This document shows, piece by piece, positions 42,926 to 51,901 of a DNA stretch of 51,901 bases. The notes under the pieces were generated by a model, which was not told where the DNA came from, made no database searches, and worked only from the letters and a program-made list of their open reading frames with translations. Made by a program: the position numbers and the translations under genes. This DNA comes from Cylindrodendrum hubeiense. Its lineage: Eukaryota > Ascomycota > Sordariomycetes > Hypocreales > Nectriaceae. Numbering within the stretch: the stretch's first letter is position 1; each line of letters opens with the position of its first letter. The stretch is taken from contig JAANBB010000289.1 of assembly GCA_014621425.1 (NCBI GenBank), positions 1 to 51,901 of the forward strand, in the 5' to 3' direction.

Positions 42926-44784
42926 ATGGCCCCCCCCAAAGATCGCAAGAGAAGATTCCACCGACGGAGCAAGAATGGTTGTCAGACGTGTAAGAGACGA
43001 CATGTCCGGTGTGACGAACAGAAACCACTTTGGTATGTGCTCCCTTAGCACCCTTGACCCGAGGCTGTGGTATAGACGAGTCTTGCATCGCCGCCCCGTC
43101 ATATCAGCATCGGCTCTTGGTACACGATCCCCAAAGCTTCACTAACATTGATTGGCGACTCAGCACCAACTGTCTCCAAACTGGCAGTGAATGCATCTAT
43201 CCCGTCCCCCAACAATCGTTGCCGTCCAATGAATCATCACCCTCCAGCAGCGGCAGCAACAGCGGTAACATTAATGTCAACCTGGAGGCGCAGATGGCGT
43301 TGGCCGAGCCGGCATCTGGGCTGATCGATCCCCTCAATGACTATGTTGGGGGTGCATTCGATGCGCTCCCCGAACCCTCTAAACGACTGCTGCGTCACTG
43401 TACGTCATCTTGACCGAGCCCATAGCGGCCCGCACAAGGCTCTCGTACATCAACCACTAACATGTCGAGAATAGTTTCCCAGTATACCGTATGGGGACAA
43501 CGACCTGTTGCTCGAGAGCTCCAGTCCTCGGCGTGAGTTTGCCCGTTATACCGAGATTGTATATCTCATAGCGTATACTGACAAGACCCTAGAATCCAGA
43601 AGTCGTTCGAAAATCCGGGGTACATGCACATGTGCCTCATGCTTTCGGCGTGCCAATGGGCATGGGTAACAGGATCGATGGACGAAGTCCGAATTCCGTT
43701 CCTCCATCACAAGGCCGCAACTTATCAATTCGCACGAGAACAACTTCAAAGTCCAGAGGCGGCGCAGAGCGGAGATACCATGCTGGCCATTTCTGCACTG
43801 GCCTTAACCGAGGTGAGACTTGGCATGACTGCAGCTGCGGAACCGAGAGACTGACAATATGACCTCCTAGGGCGCCATCGGAGAACTCGATGCTTCGGTG
43901 AGACACCTCCAAGGCATACATTCCGCAGTAAGAGCATGGAACATGGCCGAGGAAACCCCTACGCTGCCACAGAGCATGTTGAAGATGCAAGTTGTTCGTG
44001 CCGGTTTCTGAAATACCATGTTACTAACACTCTTGGTAACAGGATCGGAGACGGTCTACGAACGGGAAAATCAGACAAGCTGGTTAACGTACCAGGATAT
44101 ACCCCAATATTTATGGGCCTCCTATTCGCGTCGATTTGGGACATCACAGCATTACCGCCGCGCGAGGCACCGAGATACGGATGGTGGGAGGATCGAGACA
44201 CACAAGCGGCAAGGTTGTGGCAGAATCACACCAAGGAACTCAACCTCAACTACGAGATATCACGAGACTTTAGCACGACCCAGTACATCCCCCGAATCCT
44301 CAACGGAGACCCGAAAAGCAGTCGAACGAGTTTCATCGCCACCTTCTTCTATCTCTGCTCCGAGCTGGGCCATCGGTACATGGACGTAACGTTGGTCGAC
44401 TGGCTCCTAGAACAACTTATCGACGACGTCAATGCGGGCGAGGAATACCTTCGGACGAGTACGTGGACCCAGCCACTGTGGCTCTGGTGTGTTATGTTCG
44501 GGGCGGCAATAGCGTCGACAGTGCAAGCGACGAACACAGTGGAGGAGCGACAATTGGCAAGGTGGCGAGAAGTGTACAACGAGAAGATGAAGCTGGTCAG
44601 TCGAGTGCTCGGAATCTGCAGCTGGGAATCGGCGAAGGCCGTCCTGGCGGGAGTCCTAGGGAGCATCGACGGGCAACTCGAGCAGGGACTGAGGGAGTTG
44701 TGGGAGGATGGTGTTTTTCGAGGGGACCCATCTGGCGAAAACACCATAGATCCATCAGTGATAGAGCTAATAGGGCAAGACTAG
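42926..44784 (+). CDS. Zn(II)2Cys6 transcription factor (UPC2-like N-terminus) with a GC-AG intron
   Basis: Six exons: 42926-43032, 43164-43399, 43475-43532, 43593-43812, 43871-43986 and 44043-44784, all in phase, 492 residues. The binuclear cluster is canonical: NGCQTCKRRHVRCDEQKP then LCTNC and SECIYP, with C19, C22, C29, C36, C39 and C46, preceded by a basic PPKDRKRRFHRRSK stretch. Intron 1 (131 nt) splits the fourth cysteine codon. The rest is a helical fungal regulatory domain (for example HMCLMLSACQWAWVTGSMDE, TPIFMGLLFASIWDITALPP). Exon 5 to 6 can be joined in frame only with the GCAAGT donor at 43987, giving SMLKM|IGDGLRTGKSDK; nearby GT donors all break the frame. By family it is a nuclear regulator, possibly of lipid/sterol or other metabolism; the target is unknown. 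Confidence 0.88.
43987..44042 (+). other. Non-canonical GC-AG intron
   Basis: 56-nt intron with the donor GCAAGT, the classical GC-AG consensus, a TTACTAAC branch site and the acceptor GTAACAG. The GT dinucleotides at 43991, 43994, 43998 and 44004 leave the wrong phase for the conserved downstream exon. Confidence 0.8.
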
Positions 44785-46834
44785 GATATGCATGCTGCGT
44801 CAATGTCGTCGACCCCTCTCCTTGAACCCCGCGAATTTCGTCATTCTGGAGCCATTGCCGGCGCGTGATGATAACCACGTCAACAGAAGTGAGGCATCAC
44901 AATGTCGAGGCGCCGGCAGTTGGTGTAGCCCCTGAATCCTGCGTTACACGTCGAGGTCGTCTGGGCTGAGTTCCGGGCTGAGTTCCGGGCCCGTGAGAGG
45001 TTCGACAAGAGAAGACTGGCCTAGAAGATTCTTATCGCGAGAAGCTCGGAGAGCCGCATCAAGCCACCCGCGTAGCTGAGTCGTGGGTTGGGACGAGCGT
45101 TGGCCTTTGGACCCTTCGCGCCTTAGGTCCGGACTGTCCCGTGCATCACGTGGGGCAGGGCGGCTAGAGGTAGTGGACGAGCACTTCTGGAATCGGACAA
45201 GGCTAACTGAAAGCTGATGCGGGCGACTGACGCCGGCAGGCATCAACCCTCTTTGACGTGGCCCGTTTTGGCCCGTTTTGGAGCTGACCTGGTCGTTTCT
45301 CATCTCGCGACCAAGGCCAGGGCGGCTTGGCGACGTCACAACCACAGCATCGCAAGGACGGCCCGCTATCGCCTCGTCCCTCGTTCCATCAGCGTCACCC
45401 ATCAGCGGCACCCATCACCCGTCACCCGTCGCCCGTCGCCCGTCGCCCGTCGCTCGTCGCTCGTCACCCATCATCACACCTTCACATGGCCGCCCGCCAG
45501 CGCTGCAACCCACGTTGACCGCGTTTGTGTGTCATGGTAGACGTCAACGCGATTCGCCGGCCATTTTGAGGCCTTCTGCATTGTGCGCGACGCCGTCTCA
45601 CGAACAGCGCCCCCCTACGGCATGGCCCCGCCCCGTAAGCTTCCGTGACGGTCAATCAGCGGTCGAGGATGCCCACGCTGGCCCTCAGCTGCAGACTCGG
45701 TGTGCCGCCGGTTGCATGTTGGTTCGCAGAATGCCGTTTGGTTGGCGATGGCGCTCGCTCACTTGATCCACCTCTCTGACTTGGCAAGGCCAGACCAGAG
45801 GGAGGTGGCCCGCGCCGTGGCCGACCGGTCAGAAGCCACCATCACCGTCGCAGACTTACGAGATAACCCCGCGGCGAGGGCGGTTGAGTGGCCGTCCGTG
45901 CCGCGCGCTCCCGCAGCTCCCGCCATGGAATGTCACCTGCCGAGCCAGTGGCCCGGACGCAACGGGAGCAGGGAGAGCAAGGCTAGCACGCGCAAAAGCA
46001 GTAGACTGGTACAATCACATTCTGGAAGAGGCGCTTGGACGGCTCTCTCATCTCTTTCATGAGGATCGTCGCCCACAATGCGAACGTGCTGCGCGAAACC
46101 CGCCAGCAATTTCGGGGCCGGTCTCCTATTTTCCTGCTGCTCCCTCTTCTTTGCGCTCCGTCAGCTTGCTTTTGCGCTGGCCGCCTGCAGAGCCTGCAGT
46201 GCTGCGTTGTCCAACAGCCATAATCCCTCCTTTCCACACAGTCCGCCCTTGTCTCTAGCACTGATAGGACGGCATCCTGCACAGCTCCCCACCCAGCCCC
46301 TCTCCAAATCAGGGAAGTTGACCAGTCGTCGACTTGCCTGTCCCATATCCCTGCACACGAAGCCCGCTGCGCTGCGAAATCACAAAACGCCAACTCACTC
46401 CTGCGGCCAGTGTGACGGCCATACTCGAGTGCTTTTATTGGCACTCGACGCGACGGGTGGGGGGTCTTCCCAACTGGCGGTCGGTCCATGGCAACAATAA
46501 AACCCGCAGGGTCCCTCGTTGCCCAACGTCTTACTTCCAATTCTCTATTTTCCAGCCCAACTCGCCCCTTACTGCCCAACCAACCTCTATTCGGCCTGAT
46601 CCTTCAAAGACGACCCATCCTTTCCACCTCTTTACTAGCTCTTCTGTCTGTACCTGCTCTACCAGCTCTGCCAGAGGATCTCTCGAAGCAACCCAACCAT
46701 CCCAAGGATCATCCTGTCGCGCAACATCATCACGACGATCACGACCATTTTCCACTGGTCTGAACTGCAAGACAACGTTCCACGTTGATCTGCCGGGTCT
46801 CAAGAGCTTACCTGCTCTACCATCCAAGGATACC
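44785..46834. other. 2.05 kb spacer with the promoter and leader of the C2H2 gene
   Basis: No gene is supported. Duplications include GGGCTGAGTTCC at about 44966-44990 and GCCCGTTTTG at about 45261-45280, and the 7-bp array at 45421-45469. From about 46530 to 46834 the plus strand becomes C/T-rich and G-poor, as in a long fungal 5' UTR leading to the ATG at 46835. Confidence 0.55.
45421..45469. repeat. 7-bp tandem repeat GTCRCYC, 7 copies
   Basis: Seven heptamers in exact register: GTCACCC, GTCGCCC three times, GTCGCTC twice, GTCACCC. A looser run of CATCACCC-like units precedes it (45404-45420). Confidence 0.95.
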
Positions 46835-49688
46835 ATGACCATTGCCCTTGTTGTGCCTCATCCGGCCACCATGCCAGGTTACAATAACTCAGTCGAACTC
46901 GAAGAGGTTCACTCGCTGTCCAGGTACTGTTTCCTTTATTCAATTCCCTGGGAGGCTTGCGTTTGCTTTACATTTCATGTCGCTCGAAAATCTTGTCATT
47001 TCATTTCAGTTCCGTCGTCTTGCCTCAACGGATACCACACCGAGGAACTCTTCAACCCTGGATTTCATGGACCGTTTCTTTCCAAGGATATTTGCTCTCG
47101 ACCCTTCTCCTGGATGGCTACTATGGATCTGTCCGATCCCGGACAAAAAAACAATAATATTCATCTCTGGCCTAGTGCCCATGGTAAGTATTGCCCACTG
47201 CTGCAAATTGAGACAACAGCTTCATTTCAGACCTGGACCATACCGTTCCTGCCGGTTTTTCTTTCTCAATGGTGCCGAAGGACGTTGATTGCCTGGATTT
47301 TACATGGACTCGAACCAAAGGACTTGAAGACCGAACAAGGGATTTACACTGGACCTACATACCGACTGGACTTCTGCTCCCTCCCTGCATTTTTGTGGAA
47401 TAGGGTAGCCCCATAAGGCTTAACAGCCTTCGCAATTCAATTCAATTGCTTGTGTGCAGCCGCACTGGAGTCACAAATTGTCGCCCGACTTGATGCCCTT
47501 GCCTGGAATCACCTTTCTGAGAAACAAATGGACACCTGGAATCCGAAGACTGGAACCTTTGCCGCGTTTGATTTGCTTATTACGACTTGCCGGAATGCCA
47601 CGCCTCTGTAGCGACCATCTGGTTCAACATTTCCAACACGTTCAACACTTTAGGACTATTCCCAATCACCAACCTTCGACTTGCCTGATTACACACCGAT
47701 CCTGTTATGCCACGGACTCATTCCCTGCCCGGACTTGCTCTTCGACAACTTGCTTTGATGAACTCGCTCCATGCGGATCTGTTCTTGCCGACTATTGCCA
47801 ATGGATACAACACGGACCGCACAATATCGTTCCTGGAGGCAACACTTATTGTCTGTCTGGCTTGGTCTGTACACAACCACCATCGTAGTGACCTGAAACA
47901 ATAGCTAACCTGCGGTGCAGTTTCAAAGTTGACTCAAGCTTAGACTATCATGTCTTTGTTTTTCTATGCTTTTCTTTATTTTGATTGGTGGTGAATGGCA
48001 TACTAACCTTGCCCAGCGATTACAGCTACACTCAGTCTTCTATGGCTTCGAACACTTCAGGAATGTTTTCTTTTTCTCAAACAGAACCATCGACGGACCT
48101 CCTGGTAGGTTCGTCGTGGGCCACGACAGCAGAAGGACCCCAGAACTTCCAAGAATTTTCAGACAATGGATCTGCCCACTCTGGAGAAGCCGAGGAGTAC
48201 ATTTTTACGTCTGGCCAGACCACCCCCAGAGGAACCAGGGTCCACTCTCAAGGCCGTCAGGACATCCAAAACTCCTGGAACACAAGGACCGCTACTACTG
48301 TGCCCCAAGGTGGACAAGCCATGTCCAGGGTCAGCTCTAGCAGGTCTAGCGGCTCTTCATTGTCGCAAGCATCGCACATGTCCAACTTGGACGTCACAGG
48401 TAATGCATCCGCTTTCCGGAATGGATCCCAAGCCGCTACCATGGCTGGAATTGAGTCGTGTCTGCTCCTGGATACTGAATCCTACTGGCCTGGATACTCC
48501 CTCGACATGGGATTGAATGCCGATGCTGCCTTTCCCCTGGCGGATGCCAGCCCGCTCCATGTGGTCCCTGCCCACATGCAGCTTGGCCCTGATGTCAGCC
48601 TGACTGGAAACTCCCCCCCAAGCTCCTGGGACTGCTTCTCCAGCTCTATTTCCCGGTCTTCTTCTCCTGCCACCATTGATGACATGTGGCCCATTGCCCC
48701 GAGCCCCAATTCTTCTCCTGAGATTCAGTGCCAGTCACCGAGGTATGTATTGCCCGATTGTTCTCAAAGTCGTCAATCGGGTTCTTACCAGTTCGCTCTG
48801 TTCAGCAATGATCGCAAAGTCTCCATCATCTCCGATGATGTCAACACCAGCGCCATTCCCCAGCTGGAGGATGCCATGACTCTTCCCCCTCCCTTCACTG
48901 GACCCCGCCGACAGGGCTCGGAAGGTGAGTCCGCAAGGGACCACGACCTGTACAAGAAGGCCACTCCCCTCGATGATGGACTCTACCACTGCCCCTGGGA
49001 GGGTGCGCCGAGCTGCAACCACAAGCCCGAGAAGCTCAAGTGCAACTATGAGTAAGAACACACCGGATCCACCCTATCTGCCTACGTGATGACTAACTGG
49101 CCCAGCAAATTCGTCGACTCTCACCTGAAGCCCTACCGCTGCAAGGCTGAGTCCTGCGAGGGTGCTCGATTCTCGTCCACCGCCTGCCTCCTCCGCCATG
49201 AGCGCGAGGCCCACGGTCTCCATGGCCACGGCGAGAAGCCTTTCCTTTGCATCTACGATGGTTGTGAGCGTGCCGTGCCCGGTAACGGATTCCCTCGCCA
49301 GTGGAACCTCCGGGACCACATGAAGCGAGTCCACAATGACCACGGAAGCTCCGGAGGATCCCCCCCTTCTGCCGTCGCCAACCAACCGGCCAAGGGACGT
49401 AAGCGCAAGACCGATGTGCCCGAGAGCCAGCCCACCAACAGCCGCAAGGCGGCCGTCAAGTCTATGCCCCCTCCGGAGCCCAAGGAGTCGGCTACTCGAC
49501 CCCTTCTCGACCAGTGGATGGACCACCGCAAGGCCGTGGAGAGCCTTTTCCAAGGACTTGTAAAGCCCGAGGATGCCCGGAACATTCAGCACATCAGCGA
49601 CATGCAGCTGCGATTGTCTGCCATGGTCAAGGTCACCACCGACCTCAACGCAGCCTCCAAGGCCGCTAGCTTCACTGGCACCGGTTGA
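46835..49688 (+). CDS. C2H2 zinc-finger transcription factor
   Basis: Four exons: 46835-46923, 48026-48742, 48806-49051 and 49106-49688, all in phase, 544 residues. Exon 1 encodes MTIALVVPHPATMPGYNNSV...VHSLS and joins across a 1102-nt intron (GTACTG donor, TACTAAC branch, TTACAG acceptor) to SYTQSSMASNTSGMFSFSQ. A long Ser-rich disordered region follows. The fingers are near the end: an atypical CPWEGAPSCNHKPEKLKC region, YRCKAESCEGARF...RHEREAH (C-x4-C...H-x4-H) and FLCIYDGCERAVPG...DHMKRVH. A basic GRKRK segment and a helical tail end the protein. The 63-nt intron at 48743-48805 is divisible by three and could be retained. The alternative start is the ATG at 48042, if exon 1 is leader. By family it is a nuclear regulator; the target is unknown. 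Confidence 0.82.
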
Positions 49689-50699
49689 ACGAATTGTATG
49701 TATGCACTGCCCTGCGATCCTGATACTGGAACAGGAACTAACCAAGATGGATTCTAGGCGAAGGACTCTTATCTGCTACCGGGAATCAACAACCTAGACC
49801 GTGCAAGTGCACAAAAAACCAGACACAGTTATGTCTACTACAGAACAAACCTGGACCTTCCCAGTACCCAGTACCATGCGGGCGGACACACAATACGCCC
49901 ACGGGTCGCCGGCAGAGACATACCGTCCTGCCGATCGGAGGATTTCCTAAAGAGAGGACTTGAGAGCCATCTCACAGGAGCCCAGGATCACAACCCCTTG
50001 AAGCCCGAGGACAAGGCCCGACAATGGATCGGCTTGACACCTTTTGAGGATCAGGGACCCCGCCCTTGCGGATTTAGCTCAGAACGACCACAGTGTCGCG
50101 AGGAAACCCAAGGGACGACATTTTCTTTGTTAGAGTTTGCAAGATTACAGAATTGAACACAGAAGGAGGGTAGCAGATAGAGATTGGAAGAAATGAAAGT
50201 TGAATTTTATAGCATCAAATGCCGTTTGCGATTGATTGACTGTGCCTGATCGTATTAGAGTCTAATGAGCCGTCGTGAGGACTTGGGCTGGACAGTGCAC
50301 GACATCAAGGTTCGAGAGGATACATGGTTCGATAGACGACGTGATTGAGGTCCGTATGAGGTCGGTACGAGGCCTGTGCTCTTGATGCTTGTATCGTGAG
50401 TGTGTTGACGTATAACGTACGAACTACATCACCTGAGGATCCTTGGTCAGGTGTCGAATTTCGGCCATATTCTTCTCCACGAGATGAGCCAGATTTAGAT
50501 GTCGATGAGCTACGGTAGCCACCCTTGGCACTGAGATGGTCGGATGCACGTCAACCTAGCCGGCGAGATGCACAACGTCGTCTCTCGTCAAGCGGCGGTG
50601 AAAGGTGCAGCAGCATCGGGAGAAGCAGGGACAATCAGGGAGAGAGCGCGAGGCGCGGGTTCTCTGCGTCGGCTGTGCGCCATCGTGGAGGAGCGTGGG

Positions 50700-50741
50700 G
50701 ATGCAGTGAGTGGGATGCAGTGAGTGGGATGCAGTGAGTGG
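50700..50741. repeat. 14-bp tandem repeat GATGCAGTGAGTGG, 3 exact copies
   Basis: Three identical 14-mers at 50700-50713, 50714-50727 and 50728-50741. Confidence 0.97.
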
Positions 50742-50912
50742 GGGATTGCGGGTATGAGGTGTCTTGCATGTGCCGGGAGAGGAGTACTTTGTAGAGCAGG
50801 CGGGTTAGAGCACGCAGATAGGATACATGCGCATGTACAGAATAATGGTCCAGATACTTGACCCAGGGAGAGGCTGTCGGGAGAGCACGCACCATAGCCG
50901 CCTCACCGAAGC

Positions 50913-50940
50913 CATGACCATGACTATGACCATGACCATG
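50913..50940. repeat. 6-bp tandem repeat CATGAC, about 4.7 copies
   Basis: CATGAC, CATGAC, TATGAC, CATGAC, CATG in register. Confidence 0.95.
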
Positions 50941-51473
50941 CCAGATTATCGGTTGGGCCCCCTTTACGGATCTCCGTATCCCGGCCCCCCTGATGAGGCC
51001 ATTTCAAGCGGTGAGGCGATAGCTACCGCGAGTTACCGAAGCTGAGTCGGGCGATGCGGGAGTAGGGATGATGCATTCGTCCGAGGCCGTCCCTGGTGGT
51101 GTCGTGGATACTGTCAAGGTGAGCGAGTGTGTGAGAGTGCGAGAGAAGCGCTTCGCTCACTGACAGCAGCTGGCAGCGGGGTTTAGGGGCCACCCGAGCT
51201 CTGGGCTGTTAGCGGCCGGGGGGAGCTCAGAGGGAGGGTCTAGAGCTGGGAAAATGGAGCCCGTCAAAAGTCAGAAAGCCCACTAGAAACGGGCAATTGG
51301 AGCCGCTGTCGCGACGGCCTCGAGGCGACATGGAACTGGCCGGAAGGGGGGGGCGGCTTGGGGGCTTCTACTGGCGCGCTGGTCTGACCCAAGCCTCGGG
51401 TACTGCTGAAGCTGTCCCGACGAACGATGGCCGGAAACGGGATATGGCTGAGAAGCCAGCTCCGGGGGCAGCC

Positions 51474-51512
51474 GCAGACCAGACAGGCAGACCAGACGGG
51501 CAGACCAGACAG
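51474..51512. repeat. 13-bp tandem repeat GCAGACCAGACAG, 3 copies
   Basis: Units at 51474, 51487 and 51500; the middle one has one substitution. Confidence 0.9.
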
Positions 51513-51704
51513 GTACTCGGGAGACGCCAGATAATGGCACTCGGCAATTGGAGGGCTGGGGTGCACAGACAGTAAGCCTGAGTGACTGCTGAGCCATCAC
51601 CTCCTACGTATCACCTGTGACCTGTGGTGTTGGCGTATGGGCGCGCTGGGCGTGTTGAGCGTGGTATTATGGCGCTGCGGATGCTGGAGCTGCCCCGCCA
51701 TAAT

Positions 51705-51728
51705 GATGCTGTGATGCTGTGATGCTGC
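51705..51728. repeat. 8-bp tandem repeat GATGCTGT, 3 copies
   Basis: Units at 51705, 51713 and 51721; the last ends in C in place of T. Confidence 0.9.
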
Positions 51729-51785
51729 CATGGCTACAGTGCCATGTACAGTGGTGCTGCTGCCCCTCCCCATGCCTGCCAATGA

Positions 51786-51825
51786 CCTGACCCTGCCTGA
51801 CCTTGCCTGACCGGGCCTGGCCTGA
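51786..51825. repeat. 10-bp tandem repeat CCTGACCTTG, about 4 copies
   Basis: CCTGACCCTG, CCTGACCTTG, CCTGACCGGG, CCTGGCCTGA in register. Confidence 0.85.
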
Positions 51826-51901
51826 GCCGCGCCTCCGTTGCCCGCCCCAACTAACACGTCCCTTACAGCCTAGGTGCGCTACGACCTCCCCTCCATCCAC
51901 G

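Larger units (their letters stand above)
49689..51901. other. 2.2 kb terminal spacer
   Basis: It starts with the 3' UTR of the C2H2 gene. The remainder shows no supported gene on either strand and many short tandem duplications from 50700 onward (listed separately). A neighbouring gene may begin beyond the window. Confidence 0.5.

Noticed and set aside
46842..47288. 148-codon plus-strand frame inside the C2H2 gene's first exon and intron
   Set aside because: It is out of frame with exon 1, has no domain, and crosses strong splice signals.
47285..47320. tRNA B-box-like GGTTCGAGTCC on the minus strand
   Set aside because: The T-stem does not pair well and no acceptor stem or A box is at the proper distance.
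47750..47895. Possible intronic C/D-box snoRNA (TGATGA ... CTGA) in the C2H2 intron
   Set aside because: The distance between the boxes is too long, no terminal stem was found and the C box context is imperfect.
1..51901. Transposons, CRISPR, biosynthetic clusters, rRNA
   Set aside because: No transposase, reverse transcriptase, terminal repeats, PKS/NRPS/terpene genes, spaced direct repeats or rRNA-like sequence were seen.

Overview
This window is nuclear DNA of a filamentous ascomycete, most likely a sordariomycete and probably Hypocreales. The evidence is the gene set (PFS2, a DGAT1-type acyltransferase, STE14, TMEM170, a PEX8-like peroxin, PI-PLC, NRDE2, TSC10, URB2, MIC10 and fungal zinc-cluster regulators), short GT-AG introns of mostly 49-73 nt with CTRAC-like branch sites, and G+C-rich third codon positions. 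The placement rests on protein recognition from memory, not a database search. One ambiguous base (N) lies at 14083.

Left part (1-30.2 kb) is gene-dense and housekeeping. In order: a 5'-truncated mitochondrial nuclease NUC1 (+); the polyadenylation factor PFS2 (-); a DGAT1-type MBOAT acyltransferase (+); the CaaX carboxyl methyltransferase STE14 (-); a TMEM170-type membrane protein (-), divergent over only 135 bp from a PEX8-like peroxin ending in the PTS1 tripeptide SRL (+); a 2.8 kb spacer full of 9-10-bp minisatellites; a disordered N/D/S/Y/G repeat protein (+); PI-specific phospholipase C (-); NRDE2 (-); 3-ketodihydrosphingosine reductase TSC10 (+); the ribosome-biogenesis factor URB2 (-); MIC10 of the MICOS complex (+); and a small single-pass membrane protein (-).

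Right part (30.2-51.9 kb) is gene-poor and regulatory. It holds a probable two-exon gene for a 43-residue peptide (-), a Zn2Cys6 regulator with an atypical central zinc cluster (-), an unrecognised 348-residue fungal protein (-), a second Zn2Cys6 regulator with a GC-AG intron (+), and a C2H2 regulator with a 1.1 kb first intron (+). Spacers here are 1-3.5 kb.

No operon-like unit, secondary-metabolite cluster, transposon, CRISPR array, rRNA or convincing tRNA was seen. Functions are mostly unrelated. Weak themes are lipid metabolism and signalling (DGAT, STE14, PLC, TSC10), organelle membrane biology (NUC1, PEX8-like, MIC10, TMEM170) and RNA biology (PFS2, NRDE2, URB2). The least explained items are the repeat protein with its minisatellite-rich upstream region, the 43-residue peptide gene, and the C2H2 gene's long intron with splice-competent internal segments. 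All exon models were derived by hand from splice signals, frame continuity and remembered family similarity.
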